Source: Flavobacterium gelatinilyticum (lineage in GTDB: Bacteria > Bacteroidota > Bacteroidia > Flavobacteriales > Flavobacteriaceae). Taken from it: a stretch of 64,000 nt of DNA. The notes under the pieces were generated by a model, which worked only from the letters and a program-made list of their open reading frames with translations, was not told the origin of the DNA and ran no database searches. This document shows positions 45,394 to 54,516 of this stretch, piece by piece. The DNA lies in assembly GCF_027111295.1 (NCBI RefSeq), contig NZ_CP114287.1:5580001-5644000 (forward strand). Reading direction: 5' to 3'. A program made the position numbers and the translations under genes. The stretch's first letter is position 1; each line of letters begins with the position of its first letter.

Positions 45394-48300
45394 ATGAACA
45401 GAATAGTTTTTTTTATTTTTTGTTTTTTTTCAAGTACATGCTTTGTTTGGAGTCAAAGCACTAAGAATTCAGTGAAAGTCCGAAAGGAAGTTTCGCTGAA
45501 TTCAGCTTGGGAAACCATAATTTTGGATAATCCGCAGAATGAAAAAACTTTTGCAGAGAATCCAAAAACTGATTCCAATTGGGAAAAAGTGAATGTGCCT
45601 CACAATTGGGATCAGTATTATGGTTTCAGAAGAACAAAACACGGAAATTTACACGGAACAGCCTGGTACAAAAAGACTTTAAAACTGGATAAAACCGTAT
45701 CCGGAAAAAGACTCTTTTTGTTTTTTGAAGGCGTGAGTTCTTACGCAGCAGTTTGGGTAAATGGTAAAAAAGTGGGCGAACACAAAGGTGGGCGAACCAC
45801 TTTTACGCTTGATATTACCAAAGCCGTTTCTTTAGAAAAAGAAAACCAAATTTTGGTAAAAGCTTCGCATCCTTCTTTTATTGCCGATCTTCCTTGGGTT
45901 TGCGGAGGTTGTTCCGGCGAATGGGGCTTCTCAGAAGGTTCTCAGCCAATGGGGATTTTCAGACCTGTTTCGTTAGTCATTACAAACGATGTTAGAATTG
46001 AACCTTTTGGCGTTCATATCTGGAATGACAAATCGGTTTCAAAACAAAAAGCAATTTTGCTTACGACTACAGAAATTAAAAACTACGGAACTTCAGATCG
46101 AAATTTAACTATTGAAAATGTTCTTTTTGATGCTTCAGGAAAGAAAGTGGTAAGCTCAAAAAGTACAGTTATAAATACTTCAGGCGAATTAAGATCGGTT
46201 TTGCAGACCTTACCGGAAATTCAAAATCCGAAATTGTGGTCGCCGTCAAATCCGTATTTGTATAAATTAGTTACTTCAGTTTTTGAGAATGGAAAAATAA
46301 TCGATCAGTTAACAACACCGTACGGAATTCGTTGGGTTAGCTGGCCTGTGAGTCGTGACGGAAAAGACAATCGTTTCTTCATTAATGACGAACCTGTTTT
46401 TATAAATGGTGTCTGCGAATACGAACATCAAATTGGAAACAGTCATGCATTTTCTGACGAACAGATTCATGCCAGAATCGAGCAGATTAAAGCAGGCGGA
46501 TTTAATGCTTTTAGAGAAGCACATCAACCTCATAATTTGTTGTACCAAAAAGAATTAGACGAAAACGGAATCTTATTTTGGAGTCAGTTTTCGGCACATA
46601 TTTGGTACGATACGCCAGAATTCAAAGAAAATTTCAAAACTCTTTTACGCGAATGGGTTAAAGAACGCAGAAACAGTCCGTCGGTTGTTATGTGGGGCTT
46701 GCAGAACGAAAGTACAATTCCAAAAGAATTTGCCGAAGAATGCACACAGATTATCCGCGAAATGGATCCGTTATCGGCTTCACAAAGAATCGTAACGACT
46801 TGTAACGGAGGTGAAGGAACAGATTGGAATGTGGTTCAAAACTGGTCAGGAACCTACGGCGGAGATCCGTTAAAATACCATTTAGAAATGACGACTCAGT
46901 TATTAAATGGTGAATACGGCGCATGGCGTTCTGCCGATTTGCATACAGAAGGCGAATTCGACCAGAAAGGAACTTTAAGTGAAAATCGTTTTTCTCAGTT
47001 AATGGAAATTAAAGTGAGAGAAGCTGAATCGGTAAGAGATAAAATCGCAGGACAATTCAACTGGCTTTTTGCTTCACACGAAAATCCGGGACGAGTTCAA
47101 AACGGAGAAGGATTTAGAGATATAGACAAAGTAGGACCCGTAAATTACAAAGGACTTTTCACGATTTGGGGAGAACCTTTGGATGCGTTTTATATGTACC
47201 GCGCCAATTACGCCTCAAACAAAACCAATCCGATGGTTTATATTGTTTCGCACACGTGGCCAAGCCGTTGGGGAAAATCCGGAATCAAAAACGGAATCGA
47301 TATTTATTCGAATTGTGACGAAGTAGAATTGTTTAATGATGTAAATAAACTTTCACTTGGAAAATTAAAAAATCCGGGAATTGGAAAACATTTTCAGTTT
47401 AACAATGTCAATATTCAGTACAATGTTTTATATGCCGTTGGATATGTAAACGGAAAAGCGGTTGCCAAAGATTATATTGTTTTGAATACTCTTCCGAAAG
47501 CACCAAATTTAGAAACTTTAGTTGCTGATAAAACAGATATTTTAAAAGCCAATAAAAACTATAATTATATCTACAGAGTAAATTGTGGCGGTTCTGAATA
47601 TACAGATAGTTCAGGAAATGTTTGGTTAACAGACACGCACAAAAGCGGACAAAATACTTGGGGTTCTTTATCCTGGACAGATAATTTTGAAAAACTGCCT
47701 GACTTTTTTGCAAGCCAGAGAAGCAGTTTTGATCTTGTAAACGGAACAAAAGATCCAGAGTTATTTCAGAATTTCAGATACGGAGTTGATAAATTGCGTT
47801 ACGAATTTCCTGCCCCAGACGGAGAATATCTTGTCGAATTGTATTTCACAGAACCGTGGTACGGAACAGGCGGCGGATTAGATTGTAAAGGCTGGCGTTT
47901 GTTTGATGTTGCAATCAACAATAATGTTGTTTTAAAAGATTTCGATATTTGGGCAGAAGCAGGTCATGATAAAGCGTTAAAGAAAACTTTTACTGTAAAA
48001 AGCGTAAATGGAAAAATCATGATTTCGTTTCCAAATGTAAAATCGGGACAAGCGATTATTTCTGCAATTACGATTGCAGCAAAAGATAAAAATGTAAAAC
48101 CAGCAGATCAATCGCCAAGAAATATTCAGAATGTAAGTTTAGATGCTAAAGAATTTAAAATGGGTTCTTGGTTAGATATCAACTCAAAACAATATTTAAA
48201 CTCAGAAGTTATTTTTACAGAATTACCTTCAGAAGTTTTTGGTGGAGATTATTTACAATTTGCTGATTACTCAAAAGCTTCTGGTTCGTTTACAGCAAAA

Positions 48301-48915
48301 GAAGAATCTACAATTTTTGTTTTGGTTGATGATAAAATAAAGTCATTAAAAGGACTTTCAGATTATAAAAAAATAGAAGAAAAAGCGAAAAACAACAGCG
48401 GAGTTTCTTTTGATGTTTTTACTAAAAAAGTAAAGAAAGGTGAGAAAGTTCTTTTTGATAATGCTGAGGTAATTTCGACAATTGTCGTTGTTCCTACTTA
48501 CGATATGGGCGAAAAAGACGATTCAAGACCTGTAGTAATTATTGAAGCCGAAAAAACAAAAACAACGGGAACAGGAATTGAAAAAGGAAATTTCAAAAAA
48601 GCCGATTATATTGAGTTCACTAAAAAGACCAATAATAGTATCGAATTCGAAGTAAAACCTGGTGTTGCAGGGATTTATTTAATGCGCTTCCGTTTTATGA
48701 ATCGAAATGAAACTCCGCTGAAAGTGAAATTTAAAATGGAAGATGCATACGGAATTTTAATGCGAAATGACACGATTGAATTTTTTCCTTCACCGGAAAA
48801 ATGGAAAATTTTAAACACAACATCAGGAGGTTATATCAACGCAGGAACGTATAAAATTACCTTGGAAGGAGATGATTTGAAAGGGTTGATGATTGATAAT
48901 TTTGAATTTCAGTAG
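45394..48915 (+). CDS. Multi-domain GH2 glycosidase with malectin and CBM-like C-terminus
   Basis: GH2 enzyme of 1173 residues. The start at 45394 gives the signal peptide MNRIVFFIFCFFSSTCFVWS before Gln. Order: GH2 sugar-binding sandwich (about 20-190, HNWDQYYGF, HGTAWYKKTL), immunoglobulin-like domain (about 195-305), TIM barrel (about 310-600) with acid/base E439 in GLQNES and nucleophile E507 in NGEYGAW, a GH2 C-terminal sandwich, a malectin-like domain (about 720-880, YRVNCGGSEYTDSSG .. DGEYLVELYFTEPWYG) and a C-terminal jelly roll (about 1045-1173, VIIEAEKTKTTG) like CBM35/CBM6. Both catalytic Glu residues are present. In pectin loci GH2 members act as beta-galactosidases, beta-glucuronidases or arabinopyranosidases; this one cannot be narrowed further. 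The unusual malectin plus CBM tail distinguishes it from the next gene. Confidence 0.9.
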   Translation: MNRIVFFIFCFFSSTCFVWSQSTKNSVKVRKEVSLNSAWETIILDNPQNEKTFAENPKTDSNWEKVNVPHNWDQYYGFRRTKHGNLHGTAWYKKTLKLDKTVSGKRLFLFFEGVSSYAAVWVNGKKVGEHKGGRTTFTLDITKAVSLEKENQILVKASHPSFIADLPWVCGGCSGEWGFSEGSQPMGIFRPVSLVITNDVRIEPFGVHIWNDKSVSKQKAILLTTTEIKNYGTSDRNLTIENVLFDASGKKVVSSKSTVINTSGELRSVLQTLPEIQNPKLWSPSNPYLYKLVTSVFENGKIIDQLTTPYGIRWVSWPVSRDGKDNRFFINDEPVFINGVCEYEHQIGNSHAFSDEQIHARIEQIKAGGFNAFREAHQPHNLLYQKELDENGILFWSQFSAHIWYDTPEFKENFKTLLREWVKERRNSPSVVMWGLQNESTIPKEFAEECTQIIREMDPLSASQRIVTTCNGGEGTDWNVVQNWSGTYGGDPLKYHLEMTTQLLNGEYGAWRSADLHTEGEFDQKGTLSENRFSQLMEIKVREAESVRDKIAGQFNWLFASHENPGRVQNGEGFRDIDKVGPVNYKGLFTIWGEPLDAFYMYRANYASNKTNPMVYIVSHTWPSRWGKSGIKNGIDIYSNCDEVELFNDVNKLSLGKLKNPGIGKHFQFNNVNIQYNVLYAVGYVNGKAVAKDYIVLNTLPKAPNLETLVADKTDILKANKNYNYIYRVNCGGSEYTDSSGNVWLTDTHKSGQNTWGSLSWTDNFEKLPDFFASQRSSFDLVNGTKDPELFQNFRYGVDKLRYEFPAPDGEYLVELYFTEPWYGTGGGLDCKGWRLFDVAINNNVVLKDFDIWAEAGHDKALKKTFTVKSVNGKIMISFPNVKSGQAIISAITIAAKDKNVKPADQSPRNIQNVSLDAKEFKMGSWLDINSKQYLNSEVIFTELPSEVFGGDYLQFADYSKASGSFTAKEESTIFVLVDDKIKSLKGLSDYKKIEEKAKNNSGVSFDVFTKKVKKGEKVLFDNAEVISTIVVVPTYDMGEKDDSRPVVIIEAEKTKTTGTGIEKGNFKKADYIEFTKKTNNSIEFEVKPGVAGIYLMRFRFMNRNETPLKVKFKMEDAYGILMRNDTIEFFPSPEKWKILNTTSGGYINAGTYKITLEGDDLKGLMIDNFEFQ

Positions 48916-49055
48916 ATTTTTGAGAGGAACAAAGGGACAAAGCAGCAAAGGTTTTTACTGTAGAGACGCACCGCAATGCGTCTAACATACTGGATGTTTT
49001 AAAGAAATAAAATAAAAAAATAATCTCGCAAAGACGCAGAGACGCGAAGGAAATT

Positions 49056-49123
49056 AAACCATATAAGTTATATAAGTTCAATCAAGGCAAAACTTAAATT
49101 TTCTTATATAACTTATATGGTTT
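49056..49123. repeat. Perfect 21-bp inverted repeat, AACCATATAAG family
   Basis: The left arm 49056-49076 (AAACCATATAAGTTATATAA plus G) and the right arm 49103-49123 are exact reverse complements with a 26-base loop. It lies between the two GH2 genes, and the preceding 49023-49050 holds a CTCGCAAAGACGCAGAGACG word. Confidence 0.85.
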
Positions 49124-49158
49124 AAAAAAAACGTTTTTACGAGAGAAAAAATAAAAAT

Positions 49159-51558
49159 ATGTTTAAAAAAATTACACTTGCATTATTGTTTTCAGTATCA
49201 ATTTTTGCACAAAAACAAGCCAGAATTGTTGAAGACTTCAACAAAAACTGGAACTTCAAATTAGGAGATCATCCAGAAGCAATAAATGCGAATTTCAATG
49301 CATCAGATTGGAGAACACTTCAATTACCGCATGACTGGAGTATTGAAGGCGCTTTTGATAAAGATGCTAAAACAAAGCAGGCACAAGGATTCTTACCTGC
49401 CGGAAAAGGCTGGTATCGTAAAGTTTTTACGATTCCTGCGAGTTCAAAAAGCAAAAAGGTTTCGGTGGAATTTGACGGTGTTTTTAAAAACAGCGAAGTA
49501 TTCATAAATGGAAAATCATTAGGAATGCGTGCGAATGGGTATATCTCTTTTGGATACGATTTATCTCCGTATTTAAATTACGGACAGTCGAATGTTATTG
49601 CTGTAAAAGTTGATAATGATTCACAGCCCAATTCAAGATGGTATACGGGGTCCGGGATTTACAGAAATGTGAGATTGGTGACAAGTGAAAAACTTCATGT
49701 AGGGAAGTGGGGGACTTTTGTAACCACGCCTGAAGTTTCAAAAGAGAAATCAACCGTACGTTTTGAAGTTACAATTGATAATGATAATGACAATGTGAGA
49801 GAGTTTAATCTGGTTACTTCGATTGTAAATGCAGATAATGATGAAGTGGTGAATATGACTTCTATAGAAAGAATCGGAGCTAAAACCTCTGAAAAAAAGA
49901 TTCATAATCTGGAAGTAAAACAGCCAAAATTATGGAATACAGAAAATCCGTATTTGTATAAAGTCATTACAAAAGTGTATGAGAAATCGAAATTGGTTGA
50001 CAATTACGAGACGCCGCTTGGGTTTAGATTTTTCAATTTCGATTCAGAAAAAGGATTTTCTTTGAATGGCGTCCCAACTAAAATTTACGGAGTTTGTTTA
50101 CATCACGATAATGGCGCTTTGGGAGCTGTAGAAAACATTCACGCGGTTAGAAGAAAACTGACTTTGATGAAAGAAATGGGAGCAAATGCTATTAGAATGT
50201 CTCACAATCCCCATTCTTTGGAAATGATGCAATTGTGCGACGAAATGGGATTCATCGTTCAGGACGAAGCTTTTGACGTTTGGAAGAAGAAAAAAGTAAC
50301 GAACGATTACCACAAAGATTGGGATGCGTGGCACAAACAGGATTTAGAGGATTTTATCAAAAGAGACCGCAATCATCCATCGGTGATGATGTGGAGTATT
50401 GGTAACGAAATCAGAGAGCAGTTTGACAGCACTGGAATTGCGATTACTAGAGAATTGGCTAAAATTGTAAAATCGTTAGATACAACTCGTCCTGTTACAT
50501 CTGCTTTGACAGAAAATGTAATCGAGAAAAATTTTATTTATCAATCAGGAGCTTTAGATCTTTTAGGATTCAATTACAAACATGAAGATTACAAAGATTT
50601 TCCAGCTAAATTTAAGGGACAAAAAATATTAGCTTCAGAGAGTGTTTCGGCTTTAGAAACGCGAGGACATTACGATCAATCGGATATTATTCAAGCCTGG
50701 CCTGTAAAACACGGAGCTCCGTTTGATGGAAATGCAGACTGGACGGTTTCGGCTTACGATCAGGTAAAGTCGTATTGGGGCGCGACGCACGAAGAAAACT
50801 GGAAAACAATAAAAAGTCAGGATTTCATGGCGGGAACTTTTATCTGGACAGGATTTGATTATATCGGAGAACCAGATCCGTATCCGTTTCCGGCAAGAAG
50901 TTCTTATTTCGGAATCGTCGATTTAGCCGGACTTCCAAAAGATGTATATTATATGTACCAAAGCGAATGGTCGAATAAAACGGTTCTGCATATTTTACCG
51001 CACTGGAACTGGAAAAAAGATCAGGAAATAAACGTTTGGGCCTATTACAGTAATGCAGATGAAGTAGAATTATTTTTAAACGGAAAATCGCTTGGCAAAA
51101 AATCAAAACAAAATGATGACCTGCACGTTTCCTGGAAAGTGAAGTTTGAACCGGGAACGTTAAAAGCGGTTTCAAAAAGAGGCGGAAGGGTAGTTTTAGA
51201 AAAAGAAATCCACACTGCTGGACAAGCTTCAAAATTGGACTTAAAAGCTGATAAAAAAGCCATTAAAAATGATACTTATGATTTGGTTTACGTAACCATT
51301 TCGATGACAGATAAAGACGGAAATTTAGTTCCCGATGCAATGGATTTAATCAATTTTGAAGTTACTGGTGGAGGAAAATTAGTTGGGGTTGATAATGGTT
51401 ATCAAGCCAATCTGGAGTCGTTTAAAGCGAATTCCTGCAAGCTTTTCAACGGAAAGTGTATTGCAATTATTCAATCAAATGGAAAGAAAGAAAAGATTCA
51501 GTTGAAAGCAACGGTTTCTGGTTTACAGACATCAACAATTGAAGTTAAAGTGAATTAA
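49159..51558 (+). CDS. GH2 beta-galactosidase-type enzyme
   Basis: Probably removes beta-linked galactose from side-chain galactans. The 799-residue protein has a signal peptide ending IFAQ, the sandwich domain with LPHDWSIEGAF and GKGWYRKVF, an immunoglobulin-like domain, then the barrel with VCLHHDNGALGAV, RMSHNPHSLEMMQLCDEMG, acid/base E417 in SIGNEIREQ and nucleophile E494 in ASESVSAL. The C-terminal part has a DUF4982-like sandwich (ADEVELFLNGKSLG) and a further Ig-like domain (LDLKADKKAIKNDTYDLVYV). All expected residues and domains are intact and the length is normal for Bacteroidota GH2 of this type. It is the last enzyme of the pectin locus in this window. Confidence 0.92.
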   Translation: MFKKITLALLFSVSIFAQKQARIVEDFNKNWNFKLGDHPEAINANFNASDWRTLQLPHDWSIEGAFDKDAKTKQAQGFLPAGKGWYRKVFTIPASSKSKKVSVEFDGVFKNSEVFINGKSLGMRANGYISFGYDLSPYLNYGQSNVIAVKVDNDSQPNSRWYTGSGIYRNVRLVTSEKLHVGKWGTFVTTPEVSKEKSTVRFEVTIDNDNDNVREFNLVTSIVNADNDEVVNMTSIERIGAKTSEKKIHNLEVKQPKLWNTENPYLYKVITKVYEKSKLVDNYETPLGFRFFNFDSEKGFSLNGVPTKIYGVCLHHDNGALGAVENIHAVRRKLTLMKEMGANAIRMSHNPHSLEMMQLCDEMGFIVQDEAFDVWKKKKVTNDYHKDWDAWHKQDLEDFIKRDRNHPSVMMWSIGNEIREQFDSTGIAITRELAKIVKSLDTTRPVTSALTENVIEKNFIYQSGALDLLGFNYKHEDYKDFPAKFKGQKILASESVSALETRGHYDQSDIIQAWPVKHGAPFDGNADWTVSAYDQVKSYWGATHEENWKTIKSQDFMAGTFIWTGFDYIGEPDPYPFPARSSYFGIVDLAGLPKDVYYMYQSEWSNKTVLHILPHWNWKKDQEINVWAYYSNADEVELFLNGKSLGKKSKQNDDLHVSWKVKFEPGTLKAVSKRGGRVVLEKEIHTAGQASKLDLKADKKAIKNDTYDLVYVTISMTDKDGNLVPDAMDLINFEVTGGGKLVGVDNGYQANLESFKANSCKLFNGKCIAIIQSNGKKEKIQLKATVSGLQTSTIEVKVN

Positions 51559-51559
51559 T

Positions 51560-51672
51560 CTCGCAAAGTTTTTTTAAACCATATAAGTCATATAAGTAAT
51601 TTAAGTATTTTTCTTAAGTGAACTTATATGACTAATTTTAATAAAATCTTTGCGTCTTAGGGAGATTTTTTA
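51560..51672. repeat. Nested inverted repeats after the last GH2
   Basis: The outer pair is CTCGCAAAG (51560) with CTTTGCGTCTTAGGGAGATT (ending near 51667); the inner pair is AAACCATATAAGTCATATAA (51576) with CTTATATGACT (51623 on). It mixes two repeat families seen separately elsewhere. Confidence 0.65.
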
Positions 51673-51740
51673 TAAGATGCTTTAAAAGTATTTTTTGTGA
51701 CTTTTGTATATTAGCCTAAATAATATTTAAAAGCCGAAAA

Positions 51741-52952
51741 ATGATCTGTACTATTTATTCGCATCATTTAGGACTGGAGAAAATCAAAGAAATCTTTCTT
51801 TCTCATGTTCCTGACGGAATTTTTTCCAATAATGGTGAAAACCTCGAATTTGAAGTAAAAGGCGGTATTCTGAGTCCGTCAAAAAAAGTAACTGTTTTTT
51901 ATAGAGAAAGGGCAGTGCCCTCTTATCAGATTCCGCACACAGATGATTCTGAGTTAACTGCCAATTTAAAAGGATTGTATGGTTATGTAAATTCTCTGCC
52001 AGCCCAAAATGAAAAGATAAAAGGTCTTTTTCTTCATAAAATACAAACCCTTAATTCTGAGTTTTCAATTCGTCAGGATAAAGGAGAAATAAAACAACTG
52101 AATGCCATTATAAAGGATCTTGCGATAGAGTTTGAAGCGGTTCTATTTGTGCAGCCCAAAACGATTATCAGCAAAGCAGATACGCAGCATTTTCTGGATC
52201 AGGATTTAAACTTAATAATTGATGTAAACGGAAACTGCGAAATAGATGAACTTCCTGTTAATATCAATTCTGAATATTTTGATGGTGATCAGACCCAATT
52301 AACCGAAGATCAAATTCAGAGAAAAGCAGACAGCGAAAAAATTCTCGAAAGAGAAAACATAAAAATTAACAAACATCTGCCTTGTATTGAATCTGAAAAC
52401 GAAACGACGATTCGATCAGCAAAGGAAATTGCAGAAAGACTCAGTGTTTTGGCCGTAACCAATTTAGTTGCTTTTAATAGTATATCGGCTGAGGAAGCAG
52501 TTGATTATCTGCAGGAATACCATCTTTGGGAAAAGGTAACAGAGGGAGAAAAAGAGTTTCTGGCTGACCCGACAGAGGACAAAAAAATGTATGAAACCTG
52601 GAAATGTGAAGGAATCTGGACCTTGACCTGGGCTTTGAAGAAAGTGGATGCGCTTGATTTTCCAAATGAATTCTGCAGCCTTGAAAATATCAGCGCAGAG
52701 AATTATCCAGTAGGAAAAGACAAAGACCCATATGAATTTATAAATGCTGTAAGCGAGGTGCGATCTAAAAAGGAAATTTTAGATGCTGCCGATTTGTATT
52801 ACAGATTTAATTGGGCTTGTGTAGATGAAAGAATCAACGGAAGACAGATTGAAGGCATCAATCCCGGAATTGTTTACGAAAGACAATATGCCTTAAACTG
52901 GCTTATACATTACATGGATCAGGATTGGGATAATGTTACCTGCGATACTTAA
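51741..52952 (+). CDS. DUF4272 protein
   Basis: Cytoplasmic protein of 403 residues with no signal peptide. The C-terminal half (about 205-400) matches DUF4272: IRSAKEIAERLSVLAVTNLVA, ..EKEFLADPTEDKKMYETWKCEG, WTLTWALKKVDALDFPN, LYYRFNWACVDERI and YERQYALNWLIHYMDQDWDNVTCDT. The N-terminal 200 residues form a separate alpha/beta region with no recognised family. Function is unknown; DUF4272 genes occur as single housekeeping-like or toxin-neighbour genes in many bacteria. It closes the + strand block and faces the - strand iron module, so it probably marks the edge of the pectin locus. Confidence 0.8.
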   Translation: MICTIYSHHLGLEKIKEIFLSHVPDGIFSNNGENLEFEVKGGILSPSKKVTVFYRERAVPSYQIPHTDDSELTANLKGLYGYVNSLPAQNEKIKGLFLHKIQTLNSEFSIRQDKGEIKQLNAIIKDLAIEFEAVLFVQPKTIISKADTQHFLDQDLNLIIDVNGNCEIDELPVNINSEYFDGDQTQLTEDQIQRKADSEKILERENIKINKHLPCIESENETTIRSAKEIAERLSVLAVTNLVAFNSISAEEAVDYLQEYHLWEKVTEGEKEFLADPTEDKKMYETWKCEGIWTLTWALKKVDALDFPNEFCSLENISAENYPVGKDKDPYEFINAVSEVRSKKEILDAADLYYRFNWACVDERINGRQIEGINPGIVYERQYALNWLIHYMDQDWDNVTCDT

Positions 52953-52972
52953 TAAGTTTTAAGTTATCAGTA

Positions 52973-53042
52973 TAAACTATATACTCATGTAAGTCCGGTT
53001 AAGATCAATCTTCAATTTGCTTACATGACTTATATGGTTTAT
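52973..53042. repeat. Inverted repeat, AACCATATAAG family (degenerate)
   Basis: AAACTATATACTCATGTAAG (from 52975) pairs imperfectly with CTTACATGACTTATATGGTT (ending 53041), 21 bases after the DUF4272 stop. Confidence 0.65.
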
Positions 53043-53066
53043 TTTTTGCATTTCAGTTAAAAAAAA

Positions 53067-53095
53067 ACATTCCGCTCCATTGAGAAGCGGAATGT
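53067..53095 (-). terminator. Hairpin terminator of the DUF4374 gene
   Basis: A perfect 10-bp stem, ACATTCCGCT (53067-53076) with AGCGGAATGT (53086-53095), 9-base loop. Read on the - strand the stem is followed by a T-run (A-run at 53059-53067 on +). It lies between convergent genes and could also stop + strand transcripts, though less well. Confidence 0.85.
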
Positions 53096-53148
53096 CACCA
53101 TTAAAAAAAAATTCAAGAATTACTATAGCAATAACTCGAGTTATCGTT

Positions 53149-54486
53149 TTAGAAAACACCTATGTAGTGGTTTCCTGCTTTGTTTACTAATGTAGCTCCT
53201 TTTGTTACGGCTCCTGTTACAGAGTCAATGATGTAGATGTTTCCATCTTTTCCAACCGGAGTTACGGCAATGTATAATTCGTTTCCGTCAACTACGAAAC
53301 CTTGGTACTGACCAAAATCTAAGGCAGTATCGTAAGCGATGCCTTCAACTAGTTTAGCTGTTTTAGCATTTAAATCAAGTCTTGCTACATAACCCTGATC
53401 GCTGCCTTCGTGGTGGTAAACTGCGTAAGCAATTCCGTTTGCAACATATCTCCATGCATCGATATAAGAACCTTTAACACCAAGCTGTGCATCTAAACTT
53501 AAAACATATGAATTGTCATATTCGTTGTTTTGGTTGATTTTTAAGATGTAAGACCCTTTTTCTGTATCTCTCTGCGTTGCCTGATAGATGTTTCCGTCGT
53601 TTGCCACAAAGCTGTTGAAACTTCTGTAACCGCTGGTATCACCAAAACCTACTGTAGAAGTAATAACTTTTGGATTTAACAATGAAGGATAATCAACCAC
53701 TACAGACTTAGAACCTAAACGCTCAAATGCGCTTTCATTTGTTCCTGTAGATGGATTTGTTTTACGCATCCACGTTCCAATGATTAATTTATCTCCGGCC
53801 TTATTTAAGGTTGGAGCATCTAAACGGAAAATATGGTGTCCTTTAATTTCTTCTTCCGGAGTTAAAGGAATCTGATACTGTCCGTAATCAGAAATTAAAA
53901 ACTTTTGAAGATCTAAGCTTAAAACAGTAGCCGAACCTCTGGTATGCTTGTATGTTTTTCCGTCATCTTCTGTAACTACCACAGGAGCCGTAACATTTAC
54001 CGCAATTCCGGTTTTGTCACCATCAAAAAGTTTTACCCATCTTGGCGAAGTTCCTGCATATTGAGAAATATTTACTGTAGCCCCTGACTGTACGAAATTT
54101 TTAGCTCCGTTTACACTGTAAGTCATGAATTCACCGCCGTTAGCACCTGTATACGTAATGTTGAATAAAGTATTACCATCTACAGATGATTGTAAACGCG
54201 CTGTTCTGTTTGATTGAACAGACTCGCCATTATCATAAACGTTAATAGAAACGTTTGGATTTTTAGCATCTTCTTTGCTGACAGCGTAAATTTTGGTTCC
54301 TCCGTTTCCGTCTCCAGGAGCTTCCTGCATGATAGCTCCCGCAACCGTAATCCATCTGCTTTCTTCGGGAATTGGATCTACCGGAGTTTCTTCATTTTTA
54401 TTATCGTCACTGCTGCAGCTTGTCGTAAGTGCGAATGTGGTAAAGACCAATCCGCATGCAAGTAATTTGAATGTACTTTTTTTCAT
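53149..54486 (-). CDS. DUF4374 surface lipoprotein, XusB-like
   Basis: Lipoprotein of 445 residues with lipobox LTTSC (Cys 24) and an acidic linker (SSDDNKNEETPVDP). The rest is a beta-propeller-like repeat protein: RWITVAGAIMQ, KIYAVSKEDAKNPN, RWVKLFDGDKTGIAV, PLLNPKVITSTVGFGDTS and QGYVARLDLNAKTAKLVEG. In Bacteroides thetaiotaomicron a DUF4374-type lipoprotein, XusB, binds ferric xenosiderophores at the cell surface and works with a TonB receptor (XusA) and a PepSY membrane protein (XusC). Here the gene is 30 bases downstream of a TonB receptor gene on the same strand, fitting that pairing. The ligand cannot be told from sequence. Confidence 0.85.
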   Translation of the reverse strand: MKKSTFKLLACGLVFTTFALTTSCSSDDNKNEETPVDPIPEESRWITVAGAIMQEAPGDGNGGTKIYAVSKEDAKNPNVSINVYDNGESVQSNRTARLQSSVDGNTLFNITYTGANGGEFMTYSVNGAKNFVQSGATVNISQYAGTSPRWVKLFDGDKTGIAVNVTAPVVVTEDDGKTYKHTRGSATVLSLDLQKFLISDYGQYQIPLTPEEEIKGHHIFRLDAPTLNKAGDKLIIGTWMRKTNPSTGTNESAFERLGSKSVVVDYPSLLNPKVITSTVGFGDTSGYRSFNSFVANDGNIYQATQRDTEKGSYILKINQNNEYDNSYVLSLDAQLGVKGSYIDAWRYVANGIAYAVYHHEGSDQGYVARLDLNAKTAKLVEGIAYDTALDFGQYQGFVVDGNELYIAVTPVGKDGNIYIIDSVTGAVTKGATLVNKAGNHYIGVF

Positions 54487-54516
54487 ATTTATTGCTTTAA
54501 AAAAATTAATTAGTTA

